Position numbers and translations under genes: made by a program. A DNA stretch of 64,000 nucleotides from Ulva prolifera (taxonomy: Eukaryota; Chlorophyta; Ulvophyceae; Ulvales; Ulvaceae): NCBI GenBank assembly GCA_023078555.1, contig CM041204.1, forward strand, positions 5,052,430 to 5,116,429, in the 5' to 3' direction. This document shows positions 1-11,862 of this stretch, one piece after another. Each line of letters starts with the position of its first letter. Positions within the stretch are counted from its first letter, which is position 1. The notes beneath the pieces were generated by a model, which was not told where the DNA came from, searched no databases, and saw nothing but the letters and a program-made list of their open reading frames with translations.

Positions 1-760
1 GCAGTCAACACAAAGACCTGTGTTTGACAGAATCACGAAAATCGAAAGTCTCAGACATTCGTTCAAATGTGCAGGTTAAAATCGAAACCAGTCCCTTCGC
101 TTATGCACACCAGGCCTGCTACGACCCTTTGATTATTGCATTGGCAAGCCTGATAAGAATCAGTCGACCTCTATTGATCAGCTCAGCCCTCACTCGGCCC
201 ATAGAGCTCGGCTGAACTCTGGCTCGATGGGCGTGCGCGGCCGCTGCACCTGAAACCACCGCTGCGTTGCACCACGGCTTTTGCCCAAAACAAATTCGTG
301 ATTTTCATGGTGCAGTCTAGTTCCAAGTCTCTGGGATTGTAGCTTGTTGTGATTGAACATCTCGCGATCCCTGAGGGTTTGATGCCTCGTGGGCTGCGTG
401 CACTAAGGCCAAATGCAGCACCTGATCAGGCATGTGTTGTTTACGCAGCCACGTCACGGGATACGGCGAGCGGACAACATATACGTAATAATGCGTACAT
501 GCAACACGATCGCCATGCATGGGAAAGCCGTACACGCCACAGCCACAAAACTGTGTCGCGATGTCGTTGCGCCAGAGCCTCTAGAGCAGGGTGACGCAAC
601 AAATTCGCGGGCTGCAGTTCGATGTAAGAAGTATCACATAACACCACTACTTGGTGGCACATGAAGTCGGCGGGAGTATGCTGACCGGTCGCAAGCACGT
701 CGTGGAAGGCCTATCAAGACTCGGACACAGTGTGTTCGTGTGAGCAGAGACTATTCCAGG
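1..760. other. Upstream flank, no gene recognised
   Basis: Only short overlapping open frames are present on both strands, and none resembles a known family. The last part should hold the promoter and 5' UTR of the IFT46 gene whose ATG I place at 761. I see no clear TATA box or repeat here. Confidence 0.4.
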
Positions 761-2141
761 ATGGATGACCGCGAGTTGGAAGATGGCGACTTCGATTATG
801 TAGAAGTACGAATGAACTACGTGCACTCAGTTGGCCTGCAAGAAAGCTGCCTTGACACAATCATACAAGTTCCGTGGTCAGCAGGTGTCGGCAAGACCAG
901 GTGCAGCTCACGTGGTGACAAATCAGCCGCATGATGAAGAATTCTCGATTTCAGACTCTGAGCAGCACCGAGACGAATCCGGCATCCTTCCTGATGCACG
1001 TTCTCCTTTTGAGCAAGGCACAGGTATGACGCACATTCATGAAACGCATCACGTTGCAGCATGATCGCTGTGTGGTGAGCAGTTGCTGCAGTCGAGGCAC
1101 ACAGCTACAGGATCTGAAGCAAAGCATGAGGAACCAAGCACAGTAGATGCCACGGCAGATACATTCCATGGCAATCAGACTGCCACATCACCAACATCAC
1201 CCAAGCAAAGCGGCCACGAGTCTCCTTCATATGGATCTGCCACCCTCCCTGCAAGTGATGCATTTGCCTCAGGATACGACCCCAAGCAATACAAAGACAT
1301 CCCTGTGCAATCTTCAGTCAAGGCGTTGTTTGCTTACATAGGGCGTTACCAGCCACAACGGCGACAACTTGAAACAGAGCTGAAGCCATTCATTCCAGAT
1401 TACATTGCGGCAGTTGGGGATGTGGACGAGTTTCTGAAACCCCCTCGTCCCGACGGTGAACCTGAAACTCTAGGCCTGTGTGTTCTGGACGAGCCATCCG
1501 CTAAACAGTCTGATCCTGCAATCTTGCGTAAGTTTGCACGCAGCACAATGAAAGGAACAGCCGGGCTAGCTGAAGAAGATGATTTCGATGCTGCAATCCC
1601 TCATGATGATGAGGAGAGGAATGAGAAGATTGACGCATGGATTCAAAGTGTAGAAAAGCTCCGCGATGCACAATCTGTTGGAGAGGTGTGTTTGTGGATG
1701 GAAAGGTGGATGGATGGGTGGGAACTTGTGCAGCGATGTCATGCTGTTTGGACGGCTTGCACTGTGCACAGCTGCTTTGGGCATGGATGAACGCAAATGG
1801 TGTTGACCCAGTGATGAAGCAATCAGTAGGTCAATGTGCTGCAGTTCAAACCATCAAGTCGCTTTCCAGCAATAGATACACTCATCCAAGCATGGCCAGA
1901 AGAGCTGGAACCGCTCGTGAGAAGTCTGCACGTATCACGTGCATATGTGGATGTGGACGTGAAGACACTGGGAGAGGCTGTCTGCAATCTATTGGACATA
2001 CCAGTTTATGAAGATCCACTTGAAAGTCTTCACTGGGTTTTCATGCTGTACTTGGAATTGAAAAACAATGAGTTGATCAACCCTAAAGGCAACACCATGG
2101 GTGCACTGGAAAATGTGAACTTCTACATGAATGTTGGATGA
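761..2141 (+). CDS. IFT46: Intraflagellar transport protein 46
   Basis: IFT46 is a core subunit of the IFT-B complex, which carries cargo along the flagellar axoneme; in Chlamydomonas it is needed for outer dynein arm transport. I join four exons: 761-805, 882-1023, about 1111-1685 and 1845-2141, with phases that match and 352 residues in all, close to the usual size. The N-terminus is acidic, with a short conserved stretch NQPHDEEF. The middle carries the family core, with YIGRYQPQ, PFIPDYIAAVGDVDEF, KPPRPDGEPETLGL and LDEPSAKQSDP. The last exon holds the C-terminal core, with LDIPVYEDPLESLHWVF. The start of exon 3 could also be 1105; both keep the frame. The gene is convergent with the FHA gene downstream. 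Identification is from family motifs; the splice sites are inferred. Confidence 0.93.
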
Positions 2142-2925
2142 TAAATTTGTAAAAGATGGCACAATTTCCTGTGCCACCCTACTGGACAACTTATAATGTG
2201 TTCTGCTTTCGCTGCTCCGTTGTCAACTTTGTCTCCAAGGACATGCCAAATAACAGCAATATGACCTGCATAATGGTTAATGAGTGTGATGCGTTCGAAC
2301 ACTGGTGTAGACAAACAGAACACTCATTGATTCAATGGAAAGATAATGACGTATGCAAGGAGATACAGGCGTCAGCTATGACATACTTGTGTACAAACGA
2401 ACACAATCAGCACAGCCCACACCAGTCTCTGTCGTGCATTCGAGTGGTTGGGCTAGATGAAACTGGACACAAGGTGCAGTCGCTATACAGTACAATAGTT
2501 GTGCAATGCATCCAGTATCCACATATCAAGTATGGCGGAATACAACTTCTGAGGTCTACACCCTTAAGATGAGCAATTAAGCATGCACGTCAGGTATGAA
2601 GAAGTCGCAGGTCATGTAGTAGAGTAGTCACTTGAACTGTCTGCAGAGATGCGTTACGTAGCATTTGAAACAGCATCATGTTGAACATGCCAACAAGGGC
2701 CGCAAAATGACTTGAGCCTACAATGGAATGGCAATGGCTCTACCACAGTCAATCGAATTAGTGGGACAAATGCCTGAAAGTAGCCAGGCAGCCGTGGCCA
2801 GACAGGCAGACTCGTGCCGCACGTCCAGGCAACTGAAAACTGTCACATCTGTGACGACAGACTGGCGTTGTAGTGCACAACACATGCTGCACTGCCAGGC
2901 AAGTGGCTGATGCAAGTATACACAC
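2142..2925. other. Convergent intergenic region
   Basis: This lies between the stop codons of IFT46 (+) and the FHA gene (-), so it should hold both 3' UTRs. The open frames here have no recognisable domains. Confidence 0.4.
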
Positions 2926-4022
2926 TCAGGCAGATTCACTTCGTTCGGCTTCGTCCGGCGTGTCAGCCGGAGCGGGAGGATCATCTTCCAGTCGAACTTC
3001 ATACATTGCTAGGTGCTCATCTCCAAAGATGACTTGACTTCCGGGAACAACCTCATAAGCTTGCATTGGCTCAAGCTCCTGTCCATCGATGAACGTTCCG
3101 TTTGTGCTCCTGAGGTCAGTCAAAGTGATTCTGCTGTCATCTGCAGTTCACAGAACGCGATAACAGAAGGGAATCACTGCAAAACGCAAACAAACGGCTA
3201 TTGGAATAGTGATTTACCGCTCACCTCGCTGCACGGGCATGTACACTGCAAGACTGCATGGACATCGGACCTTGAACCGACTTGGGTCAAAGTAGCATAT
3301 GATCAAGACCATATGAGCCTCAGCAATGTGCACTCTAGTGCACAACAGTGGAAACCCACATTTGCGACTGCAGTTGGGACACCTGATAAAACCGATAGAG
3401 AAAACTGCATCAACAACATGCACAAGCAGCTCACGCAGCTCAGATATCTTGCATGCACCGATTGCTTCCGTTCACCCTGGTATTTGTGTCACAGCAGACA
3501 CCAACACATGTGCTTGGAGCCTGCCCTAACGCCTTGAGATGGACGCATGCTGGAGACATCGGGATCACATCGACATCCTCCAGGGAGCTTGAAAGATTAC
3601 CAACGCAGACCGACACAAGATAAAAAATGATGAACCGTACCTACACGGATCATCGCATGGCGTCCTGATACGGACGGGATGGGGATGACAATGTCAGCAG
3701 GTTGCATTCGACCAACCTCGAACAGCCCCTCTGCCAACTCAATTTTTGGAGCTTGCTGTTCTGGCATTGTCTCTCCTAGGTGCTCAGTGTCTCCATCACC
3801 TGCGACATAGATTTCTCTCGAACCACGTAGGATTGGCCTTGTACAGCTACGGGCTGTGCAGAGCCAGCATCCAGATCTTTGAAAGTGGACGTGACATCGC
3901 AATAACGGAGATTCCCCTTCAAAATGAGGTTGCAGAGATGCATCAGCAAGCCAGAAGCTGGGCAAAGGATGATGGCGTATCGCACCGCATGGCACGAGCG
4001 CCATCTTGTTTGAGATGGCCAT
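2926..4022 (-). CDS. Plastid-type FHA-domain protein
   Basis: FHA domains bind phosphothreonine peptides. Two exons on the minus strand, 4022-3641 and 3140-2926, join in phase to give 198 residues. The first ~90 residues are rich in Arg, Ser and Ala and poor in acidic residues, consistent with a chloroplast transit peptide. The FHA domain fills the C-terminal half: FEVGR, then IPSVSGRHAMIRV, then after the intron LTDLRSTNGTFIDG and VIFGDEHLAMYEV. The Gly-Arg, Ser-x-x-His and Asn-Gly residues that define the fold are all present. The layout (transit peptide, a short GDGDTEH-type linker, C-terminal FHA) matches a group of plant chloroplast SMAD/FHA proteins such as Arabidopsis At2g21530. Substrate and partners are unknown. 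The start is the first ATG in this frame; an upstream exon is possible. Confidence 0.85.
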
Positions 4023-5891
4023 TGCACGGCGAACGGCCACAACGTTACGCCTGCCTACAGCAGCAGACGTCGGTTAGCTTGAGGATACGAATCATTTAAT
4101 GTTGTGGCGCGATGTACGACTTCGGGGGAGGGCCCAATCGAACTTGACGCATGCCGCTGTGCCGTTTTACGAGACTGGAGGCATGACGGTGCCGCTGCTG
4201 GAAGCAGGGCATGAAGCGGGCATAACGGCGGGCACACCAGCCGCGAATTGCCGTTTAAGTGTATGAGAGCTTGCGAACATGATTTCTCTTGCAACTTGGA
4301 TCTGATAGAACCTGCACGGTTACGTCGTCAGCGCAACCCCTCACTGGCTGAATCACCTAATCTCGAAGAGAGCAATCTCGCTAACAAACGTTTCTACGTT
4401 CTTGAAGTGCCTGCCTTCAAGCTTGGAGGCAGCAATGAATAGCTGGTCGGGCACTAAGAGAAGGAGAATCACCTGATTGACCGCAACAGCTGCGTCGAAA
4501 CGAGGGCTAGGAAAACTGTGCGACCACTGCTTTGACTTGATGGAAGCTCAATTCAACGCTTTTCGCTGTAGTATATGGGTGTAAATCTTTCTCGTCCAAA
4601 TTTCCGTATCCGCGGATTCGGACTTCTCCGCAAAAATCGCATTTATTCAGGTTGCGCGTGAAGCTCGAAGATAACGCGGTAATAGATCAACACACCATTC
4701 GTGCTGGAATTCTAGATACGCCACGGTGTGTGTCTTGACGTGCTTCCAAATACAGAACACCGCGAGAAGTCCTGTGGCGCAGGCATGCTATACGGCCTGA
4801 CGGTGTACCCTGATGGCGTGGGATGTGTTGCACGACCCATAGATACCTCTGGACCTAGATGAACACCGTCGCAGCACCGAAGTTCGCATGGAGCCAAGAG
4901 GCACAACATTGTCCGTCGGGTGTGTCCATGAGGCTCACTTTATCGGATGTAGCACTCTGGGGCGTTGCTGTGAGCTTCACTCAAAGCACGGATGTTAGTC
5001 AAGGATTCGACAATGACTTATTTTGCTGCACATGACCGATTCAGAGCTTGGTCGGTGTCAGCTGAGGTTGCTGGACTTGTTGGCAAGCATTGCGCCAGTT
5101 GCCAATGCACCTTCAATGCCGCTGGTTATGCACTGGAAAGTGAGCAGGCACGCACTGTTGTGGATGATAGCATGTGGCTGTTTCACTTTACGAGTGCAAT
5201 CCAGCTGCCTCCACAAGACAAAACTGAATGCTGCAGTCACTTGTGCTCTCAAATCAGCATATTACATTCTTTGTCACAGGCGTCTGCCATCAGGCTGCTT
5301 CGCTTAGAACCCTCTAAAAGTATTGTCTCAGATATTCAGTGATCCGCAGCGTGCACGAATATTAGGGTTGCACCCTGCACCCCCCAAGGGCCCGTTTTCA
5401 CATTAGATGCAAACATATACATAGCCTATATCATTCGTGATTGGCCGGTGTGAATGCTTATTACTGCCACACATATGGCGACACCCTAGCATTGACACGG
5501 CCCTGTGTGGCAGTCTACAACACTAACGGCAGTGCATCAGGCATACACTGCACTTGAGAGTGTAAAGGCTGGGGCGAAAATTTTCGAAAACTCAACGCGA
5601 ATAAGCTTACACACTGTATGAATTTGACCTGCAGTTTCTGGCACACATACTATTACTCTTTCTTCACACACACTCTTGCATGTCTCTGCAAAGGCTATAA
5701 TCCAAACATGCCACGATCACATGGCAATAACACTGCACTCATCTGATGCTTGTCAATGGGCAACGGTGAGCAGTCTGTGTGGCTATGTATTTTCGGGCGT
5801 TTGCAGAAGAAGTACTACTGCCCAAAAACAATTCTTGCTCCATATAGATAGTGAACTCACCTGACCACACCTAATTTGTGGCTGAGCCTAC
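4023..5891. other. Intergenic region, nothing recognised
   Basis: No open frame here shows a domain, a plausible exon chain or a repeat. The half near 4.0-4.3 kb may contain the FHA promoter. Confidence 0.35.
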
Positions 5892-7436
5892 TTATTGACT
5901 TTGAAGAAATACGACCACAACAATGATGGCAGCAATAATTAGGAGAACAACAAGTGCACAGCACATCCATTTCCTGGTATTCTTCCCTAAATTTTTAGCG
6001 TTCTCAAGGTTCTTGGTTCCTTGCTGCACGTGATCAACTGCACGAGAGACCTGCAAAGGCACACCAATGTCATATGTATATCTACATGCATAGGCCCCTT
6101 GCTCATAGCAACAGGTTTCACATAAACGTATGATCTTGTACGCATGGATAGCGGCCACTCCAACAATGAAATCATTCATGAGAATTGCTGCAGTGGTCAA
6201 TGCCTGCTGGGCGACCGTGCCTGCTTCTCAATATTGTCCAGCATCACTCCCTGCTGCTCTACAAGGACCGCCATGTCCAGAAACATTTGGTGCAGCTCCA
6301 GCAGGCTCTTGTTCAATTCCTTGACTGCCTCATGACGTTCATTTATCTCATTCAAGGTGTCCAGCAACTACACATCCATCTTCTCATCAGGGCAGCAGTG
6401 AGCATGCATGCAACAAATGTCTGGAGCATCGAAACAGGACCGATCCTGCCTGCACGCATGAGCAATGATGCAAAAAAAAAATGCACGGGCCACACCCTTC
6501 CACGCCCTTGGGCCAAGATGGCTTTCTGAAACAGGTTCTCTGCTTCGCCAGTTTCAATCAGTTGATCGATCTGCTCATCGGACGCCTTCTCACCCGTTAC
6601 AGTGTAGTACCGCCTGTCAACAACGTCGCGGTATTGGTTCATGATATTGTTGCGGAGGGCCGTAAAGTCTTGCATCAGGTCAGAGAGCTTCTTCTTTAAT
6701 GAATTGGTGATTGTCGTCCTTGTGCGCTCTGCAGCTGACCCTGACCCATTCTCCTGAACACATACGCATACGTGGAGCGAAGGTGTGTACGAAGGTTGGT
6801 AAGGGAGTCGGTATGGATGATCTCCATTTACTGCTACGCTGCATTTGCTTCGCTGCATTTGCTCGTGTGCACAGCCATGCCTGTGGCTTTGCATGAGCCG
6901 TGTACCAAAGATGGACGCCGGTCCACAACTGTGATGCACTGGCACAGACATTGTGAGATTTACCAGTCTTCTTTTGAGTCAACTAAAGTGGCTAGTGTGA
7001 CAGACTGGGAAGTGTGCATATGCGGACAAGATCAACGCAGCTCGCCAAGGCATCCAGTTGATCGCACCGGTGAATCCAGAGCTCGCTCATTGAGTGCGTC
7101 AAGAAAATCTAGGTCATTTTTTACAATCTTGGCTTGCTTCTTTATTTGCTCAGTCTGTTGTGCCATAGCCGCACGAATCGCTTGTGTGCGCTCCGTCTGA
7201 ACGGCAGTTTTGCTCTCTTCATGTAACCTCGTGAGCTCCTGCTGGCCCACCGACATTCCTGCCATCTTCTCCCGAACTTCTGCAACTTTGGAAAAGAACG
7301 TTGCCATCTCTTGATCCTCAGGTTCACTGACTGCTTCTTCATCTCCCTGAACATTTCCTAGCTGATCAATGATGAACTCTGCTATCGTGGAAAAAATCGG
7401 CCAGATAGATGCAATGTTGAGCGTTGACTGCGCCAT
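5892..7436 (-). CDS. Qa-SNARE syntaxin, SYP1 type
   Basis: A plasma-membrane or cell-plate t-SNARE that pairs with Qb/Qc and R-SNAREs in vesicle fusion. Four exons join to 310 residues: 7436-7068, 6753-6496, 6367-6221 and 6050-5892. Exon 1 carries the start of the Habc bundle (FFSKVAEVREKM, then KAKIVKNDLDFL-like helices). Exon 2 carries the rest of Habc with NQYRDVVDRRYYTVTGE, a syntaxin signature. Exons 3-4 give the SNARE motif: the central layer glutamine is in ELHQMFLDMAVLVEQQG (about residue 236), followed by LDNIEKQ-VSRAVDHVQQGT. After the basic NTRKWMCC comes one C-terminal transmembrane helix of Leu, Ile and Val, with a five-residue tail. The third intron begins with GC, not GT. The N-terminal ~25 residues are unusual for the family, so the true start may be in an upstream exon. 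Confidence 0.92.
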
Positions 7437-9474
7437 TAGTGTGATCCACCACAAGGTTCTGAACACCCAGACGTACGCCCATCCTCTTTGTAGAATCGTA
7501 CCCTGAACCTAGCTACCGAATCTGCTCCTGGAATAGACGCCTACATAAAGCGAAGACGTGCGTTTCTAGCTGTTGCACTGTGATCTGTGCCCGTGACAAA
7601 TCCAATGACGTTTGCCTTTCACCGACATCACGGAAATCAAAAAGGAAATTGGCACTATTTCATATGCAGCATTTTTACGATAGGAAGTCCCATTCCTTGA
7701 CTTGGGCCAAAAGGTCCGTCATTGTGGAGTATCGACAACAGCGCAAGTCCCTAGCTCAGAAGCCAGCGTGCCTCACAGAACAGCATGGGCAAGCAGGGGA
7801 GTAGACACAGCTAGATTTACAACAGTTGTCCGGCGCGCAGCTTTATTAATGCGTATGAAGATGCTCGAAATCGGCACGACTAAGTTGCAGCAGATGGAGC
7901 GGTCAAGGCTCAACCAAACGACAACATCACCGACAAAGCCTGCCTCAACAAGAGAAGTCCCCGGCAGGTGATGTACAAATGCGGCCATGCGCGAAAAGCC
8001 TCTGATCTGCCTTGCGAGGCTTTGCGTCATCCAAGTACTCAGCTCGCACACTGGTAGACACAGCAGCACTGCTGGTGTGTCTTCATTCGTAGATAAACGC
8101 CAGAAATGGTAACGACGACGCAGTAGGTATGAGTTAGACGATTCTACAGAATCCATCGATTGAACGACTACCAGAGCAAAAACTGTGCTGAAAAAAAGTT
8201 GTGCTGAAAAACTGCCACGCGTGTGTAGTGCCACGGTAGAGAACGTTCGTTGCTTCTTGCCGAGCCCGCCGTTGCGGCCGTTCAATGGCACAGCATACCA
8301 ATCGATGATAGTTCCTGGGAACCAGACGATTCAGTCATAGGGGTCATTTCCTGCCATTCTGAAGCCGCCCCAAGCTCCATGCTGCGACCCCACTGGGCAC
8401 ATGAGCCAGCTCATTTTGATACAATTTCCTACGAAAGTTGGCAGGCTTTTCATATGCACTATTTCGGGGTGAAACTATCGCACTCGTGGATTCTGCATTC
8501 GCCATGCCAGATGCACCGGATGCATTGCAGCAGGTGGGTTGCAATGCAAGATGCCGGGAGACAGCTGCAGCTTTTGGACCCGGCGACACCACTTCCACCC
8601 TGGGCCCAGCTGGGATCGGGATTCTGTGTAAAACGGCAAAGTGTTGGAAATCACAGTAGCTGTCACAGCCGCTCACCGGGATTTTGTATGTGCTGCAAGT
8701 GGCTCACCTTCAGTTTTGGCATATCCATCGGGCACAGCCCTGTGGAACATGTGGCCGGTCACCGAAGTATTCACTTGCCCAGAACACCCTAAAAGAACCC
8801 TGAATTTGACACATGTTACCCCGAATCAGTGGCCATGACACCCGCCGCCAAAAACATCAAAGATCTCCGCCTGAATGCGGCATTTACAGTCTGGCAGCCG
8901 GGTCCAGCAGAAATGATATACAATGTACCGCAGCATGCACAGTTGCAGTGACCCAGCAGCAGCTGTCAGGACTCAATCCACCTGCACCGCCAGCACCTCC
9001 CTGGTCCGCACGCACAGCATCCCAGCGACACACCTACGGACTGCTGGAAGGTGGCGAGCAGGAGTGTCGGTGAAAGTTTATTCTGTCGCGCTCTTGAACA
9101 CAAAACTGCGGCCATCTGCTTGCAACACTGCTATGCATTGTGAATCTTCAAGAGCAACACATGCACAGACTGGCGGTGGCGTGTGTGTTCCAGTTCTTGT
9201 GGCACATTGTCCTGTGGCTGTCCTGTCTCAGTGTCCCGAGTCAAGCAATCCTAGCAGCAGGTATACATAGCAGCAAAGTCTGGGAAGCTATGTCTTTACC
9301 CGCTGCAATGCACCTGCCAGCGCCTGCCTATAACAGCTACGTGCCGGGGTCTCCATGGTTCACCAAAAAACATACATCGCAAAAACAACTGTGGTCGACC
9401 GGCGTAGGACCTCGGCAGCTGCACCACCATGGCTGGCTATTGGTTGGAGTACCGAACTGAGCACGTGCAAATCC
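7437..9474. other. Unassigned region with weak coding-like segments
   Basis: A minus-strand frame (8291-7773) contains two hydrophobic stretches, and plus-strand frames between 8250 and 9070 look moderately protein-like (for example 8438-8520, and 8836-8930 with AAFTVWQPGP). I could not chain them into exons or match them to a family. One or more uncharacterised genes may be here, but nothing is secure. Confidence 0.25.
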
Positions 9475-11392
9475 CTACGTTTCCCACAGGTCGAACCCGG
9501 ATGCAACCGGAATAAGGATCTCATTCCTCCGAAACGGGGGCTTTACTCTTGGATCATTGTATTGTGCACATATGAATGTAGTATTTCCGGCACTGTCCCG
9601 ATGTGGGACGAGACCATCTCCTTCCATTGCAGCCACCAGCTCGTCACGGCGCTGCAAACGCACATCATGATCCACCTTTCCAGAAAATCGCAGAACTGCG
9701 TACAACTGATTTCCTTCCTGCACAAAGTTATGTAGAAGTCCGTGTGTGGCGCTGGGCAAAGTGCAGTACAAGGCTCTTGGCGAAGGCACGGCAAACCCAG
9801 GTGAACAAAGTTATCAGATATGAGGAGTTTGCAAAGCCACACCTTCTGCAGCTGAACTTGAGAATCAGCCTGCGGGGACGGTGCATCTGCAGTCATATCC
9901 ACTGGCAAGACGAACTGCATGCTCTCAGGAGATGAGAAGACAGGAGTCGTCATCTGCATTTTGGTCTCTGTTTGGTTTCCACCAAAGAGGTATGCTGCAA
10001 GGCTTCTAAAAGCAGCTGTGCGTTGCTCGGATCCGGAATCCGCATTCATCGGAACTGCAGCAACGACAAATGGGCTGTACTGCCTCAAACTGTACCCTTT
10101 CTTCCGCCTGCACCAAAAGCGTATGATAATGACGACAAGTCCAACAGCATCGGTTCCAACTGTCATAACTCTCAACTCGTCTATCATGACTTCTGAGCGC
10201 AGTTTCATCAAGGCTTGGTTCATGATCATGCTGGCATAGGGCTGGCTCAGCTTGTGTTGACAACATAGTGACTGCTGTGAGAGTCACCAGTGAGACGGAG
10301 GAAACAGTGTACAACATGACATCAGAGTCTAGTGTGAAAATGCAGTTGTCATGTATTGTCAATTTATTCAAGTGGAGGCCTACTTGAGAGTTTTGTACTT
10401 GGGTGAGGGTATTTCTGGAGTCCGTTGAAAGTTGAAAATTTGCGCCAGCACGTCCTTGAAGCCCTCTATGCTGAAGTACTTCTGATTGGATATACTGTCC
10501 CACGTGTCATAGTGGCGGTTGATGAGGCCCGTGTTCGTGTCGATGCCATAAATAGTTGTCCCTACCAAAGTACCTTCGTCAGGCGACTGAATTCTTTTGG
10601 CAAGTGTGGACTATGTATCTGTATGACCTTTGCAGATGACGAAAGACACCTGAGCACTAAAATGCAGTTAATGCGTCTACATGTCAGCCCATACCAGTAA
10701 ACTCCATACGGGGCTGCCAGAACTTGCCCAATGGAGAAGTCTTTATTGGTAAAACATCAAATCCCATGGTCCACCGAGCCTCCACTTCTGCATCGCTGAT
10801 CTGCCGGATGTCCAACATGTCATAAGTAGGATTGAATGCAGATTTTAGGAACTGGAGATTCTTGTTAAACCCCTGTATGAACCAGCTTCCAGCTGATCAG
10901 TTCGACTGCAATTCAGGTGCACAAGATGAGTCCTGTCTATGGGGCCAGAGGACCAATGATTCCTGTCCCGGATGCAGGAGCGTCAGTGTCCCTGTGGTTA
11001 TGGCTTTGTCTTCATGCATATACTGTATACATCGACAACAGCAGTGAGTGCCAGGGCCACAATAGCTTAGCACATACTTGTACGTCATTGTAGTTCGTGA
11101 TCGGATCTCTAAAGTCTACGTCATTCGCGTATATGGAAAGATCCATGCCTTGCTCCGAAAATAGATTGGGGCTGTCTTGTCGTAACGTCGCCATCAGACC
11201 GCTCAGATCACGAGAGGTCTCCATGGTCCCGCTACGGGCTGCGCGTACAGGGATGGAAAGACGCGATGATATCTTGATTGGGCTAGGTTTGACGAGCAAT
11301 GCGCCCGTAGAATGTTTCATAAGCAATGGTGGACGCGAAAACAACACAGCCTTGACAGGCGTGCCATGTCGGGCAGCAAATACGCACGCCAT
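9475..11392 (-). CDS. DUF2358-SOUL heme-binding fusion protein
   Basis: Five exons on the minus strand join in phase to 392 residues: 11392-11078, 10872-10695, 10561-10384, 10107-9843 and 9717-9475. The first ~65 residues are basic and Ser-rich, like a plastid transit peptide. Residues ~70-220 are a DUF2358 (NTF2-like) domain, with DLSIYANDVDFRDPITNY, EARWTMGFDVLP and HYDTWDSISNQKYFSIEG. Residues ~225-392 are a SOUL heme-binding domain, with YSPFVVAAV, KMQMTTPVF, FSGKVDHD and a terminal NEILIPV. Plants have the same two-domain order (Arabidopsis HBP5, At5g20140). SOUL proteins bind heme or tetrapyrroles and are linked to tetrapyrrole trafficking or heme oxygenase. The gene is divergent from MurF, with about 470 bp between start codons. 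Identification is strong; ligand and location are inferred from the family. Confidence 0.93.
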
Positions 11393-11862
11393 CTGATCAA
11401 CACAATTATCAGCTCTATGAAGCTTCAACTTGCTGGAAGAGGCATAGATATATGTCTAAGTCACGCGGTACACCAAAAACGCAATAGCAGGTTGCACAAA
11501 GACTGGGCTGAGCTTAAGATATCAGCCAATGCTTCTGATGTGTGACGGCCAAAGGGAAAATACTTGTTGACAGCGTCATTGTCGTAGCACCTACGAAGCC
11601 ATGATAGTATTGCGGTGTGCTGGCTTCATGTCCACACACCCGCTGCAAGCCCTGTCGCCACAATTGTGGGGAGCATCACAGCTTGCTGCGGAGTAACATA
11701 GCTGTGGCATGCGACGTGGAAACGCGAGTAACAAAAGTCCAGCTTTTCGTGTATCACAGCGCAGAGAATCATCGATCCTCCGCTGTCATCTCAATGATTC
11801 TACAGGGCAGCGACGCTTTGGGTACACATTCCACGGCAACTTGTAGGCTAAGACAAAACATC
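11393..11862. promoter_or_regulatory. Divergent promoter between SOUL and MurF genes
   Basis: About 470 bp separate the ATG of the SOUL gene (-) from the MurF ATG (+). An open frame in the MurF phase runs through part of it but has no upstream ATG that is needed. Promoters of both genes are expected here; I see no recognisable element. Confidence 0.4.

Noticed and set aside
7773..8291. Minus-strand membrane protein of 172 residues
   Set aside because: There are hydrophobic stretches but no family resemblance, and composition does not differ from the other strand. It is listed only as a weak segment.
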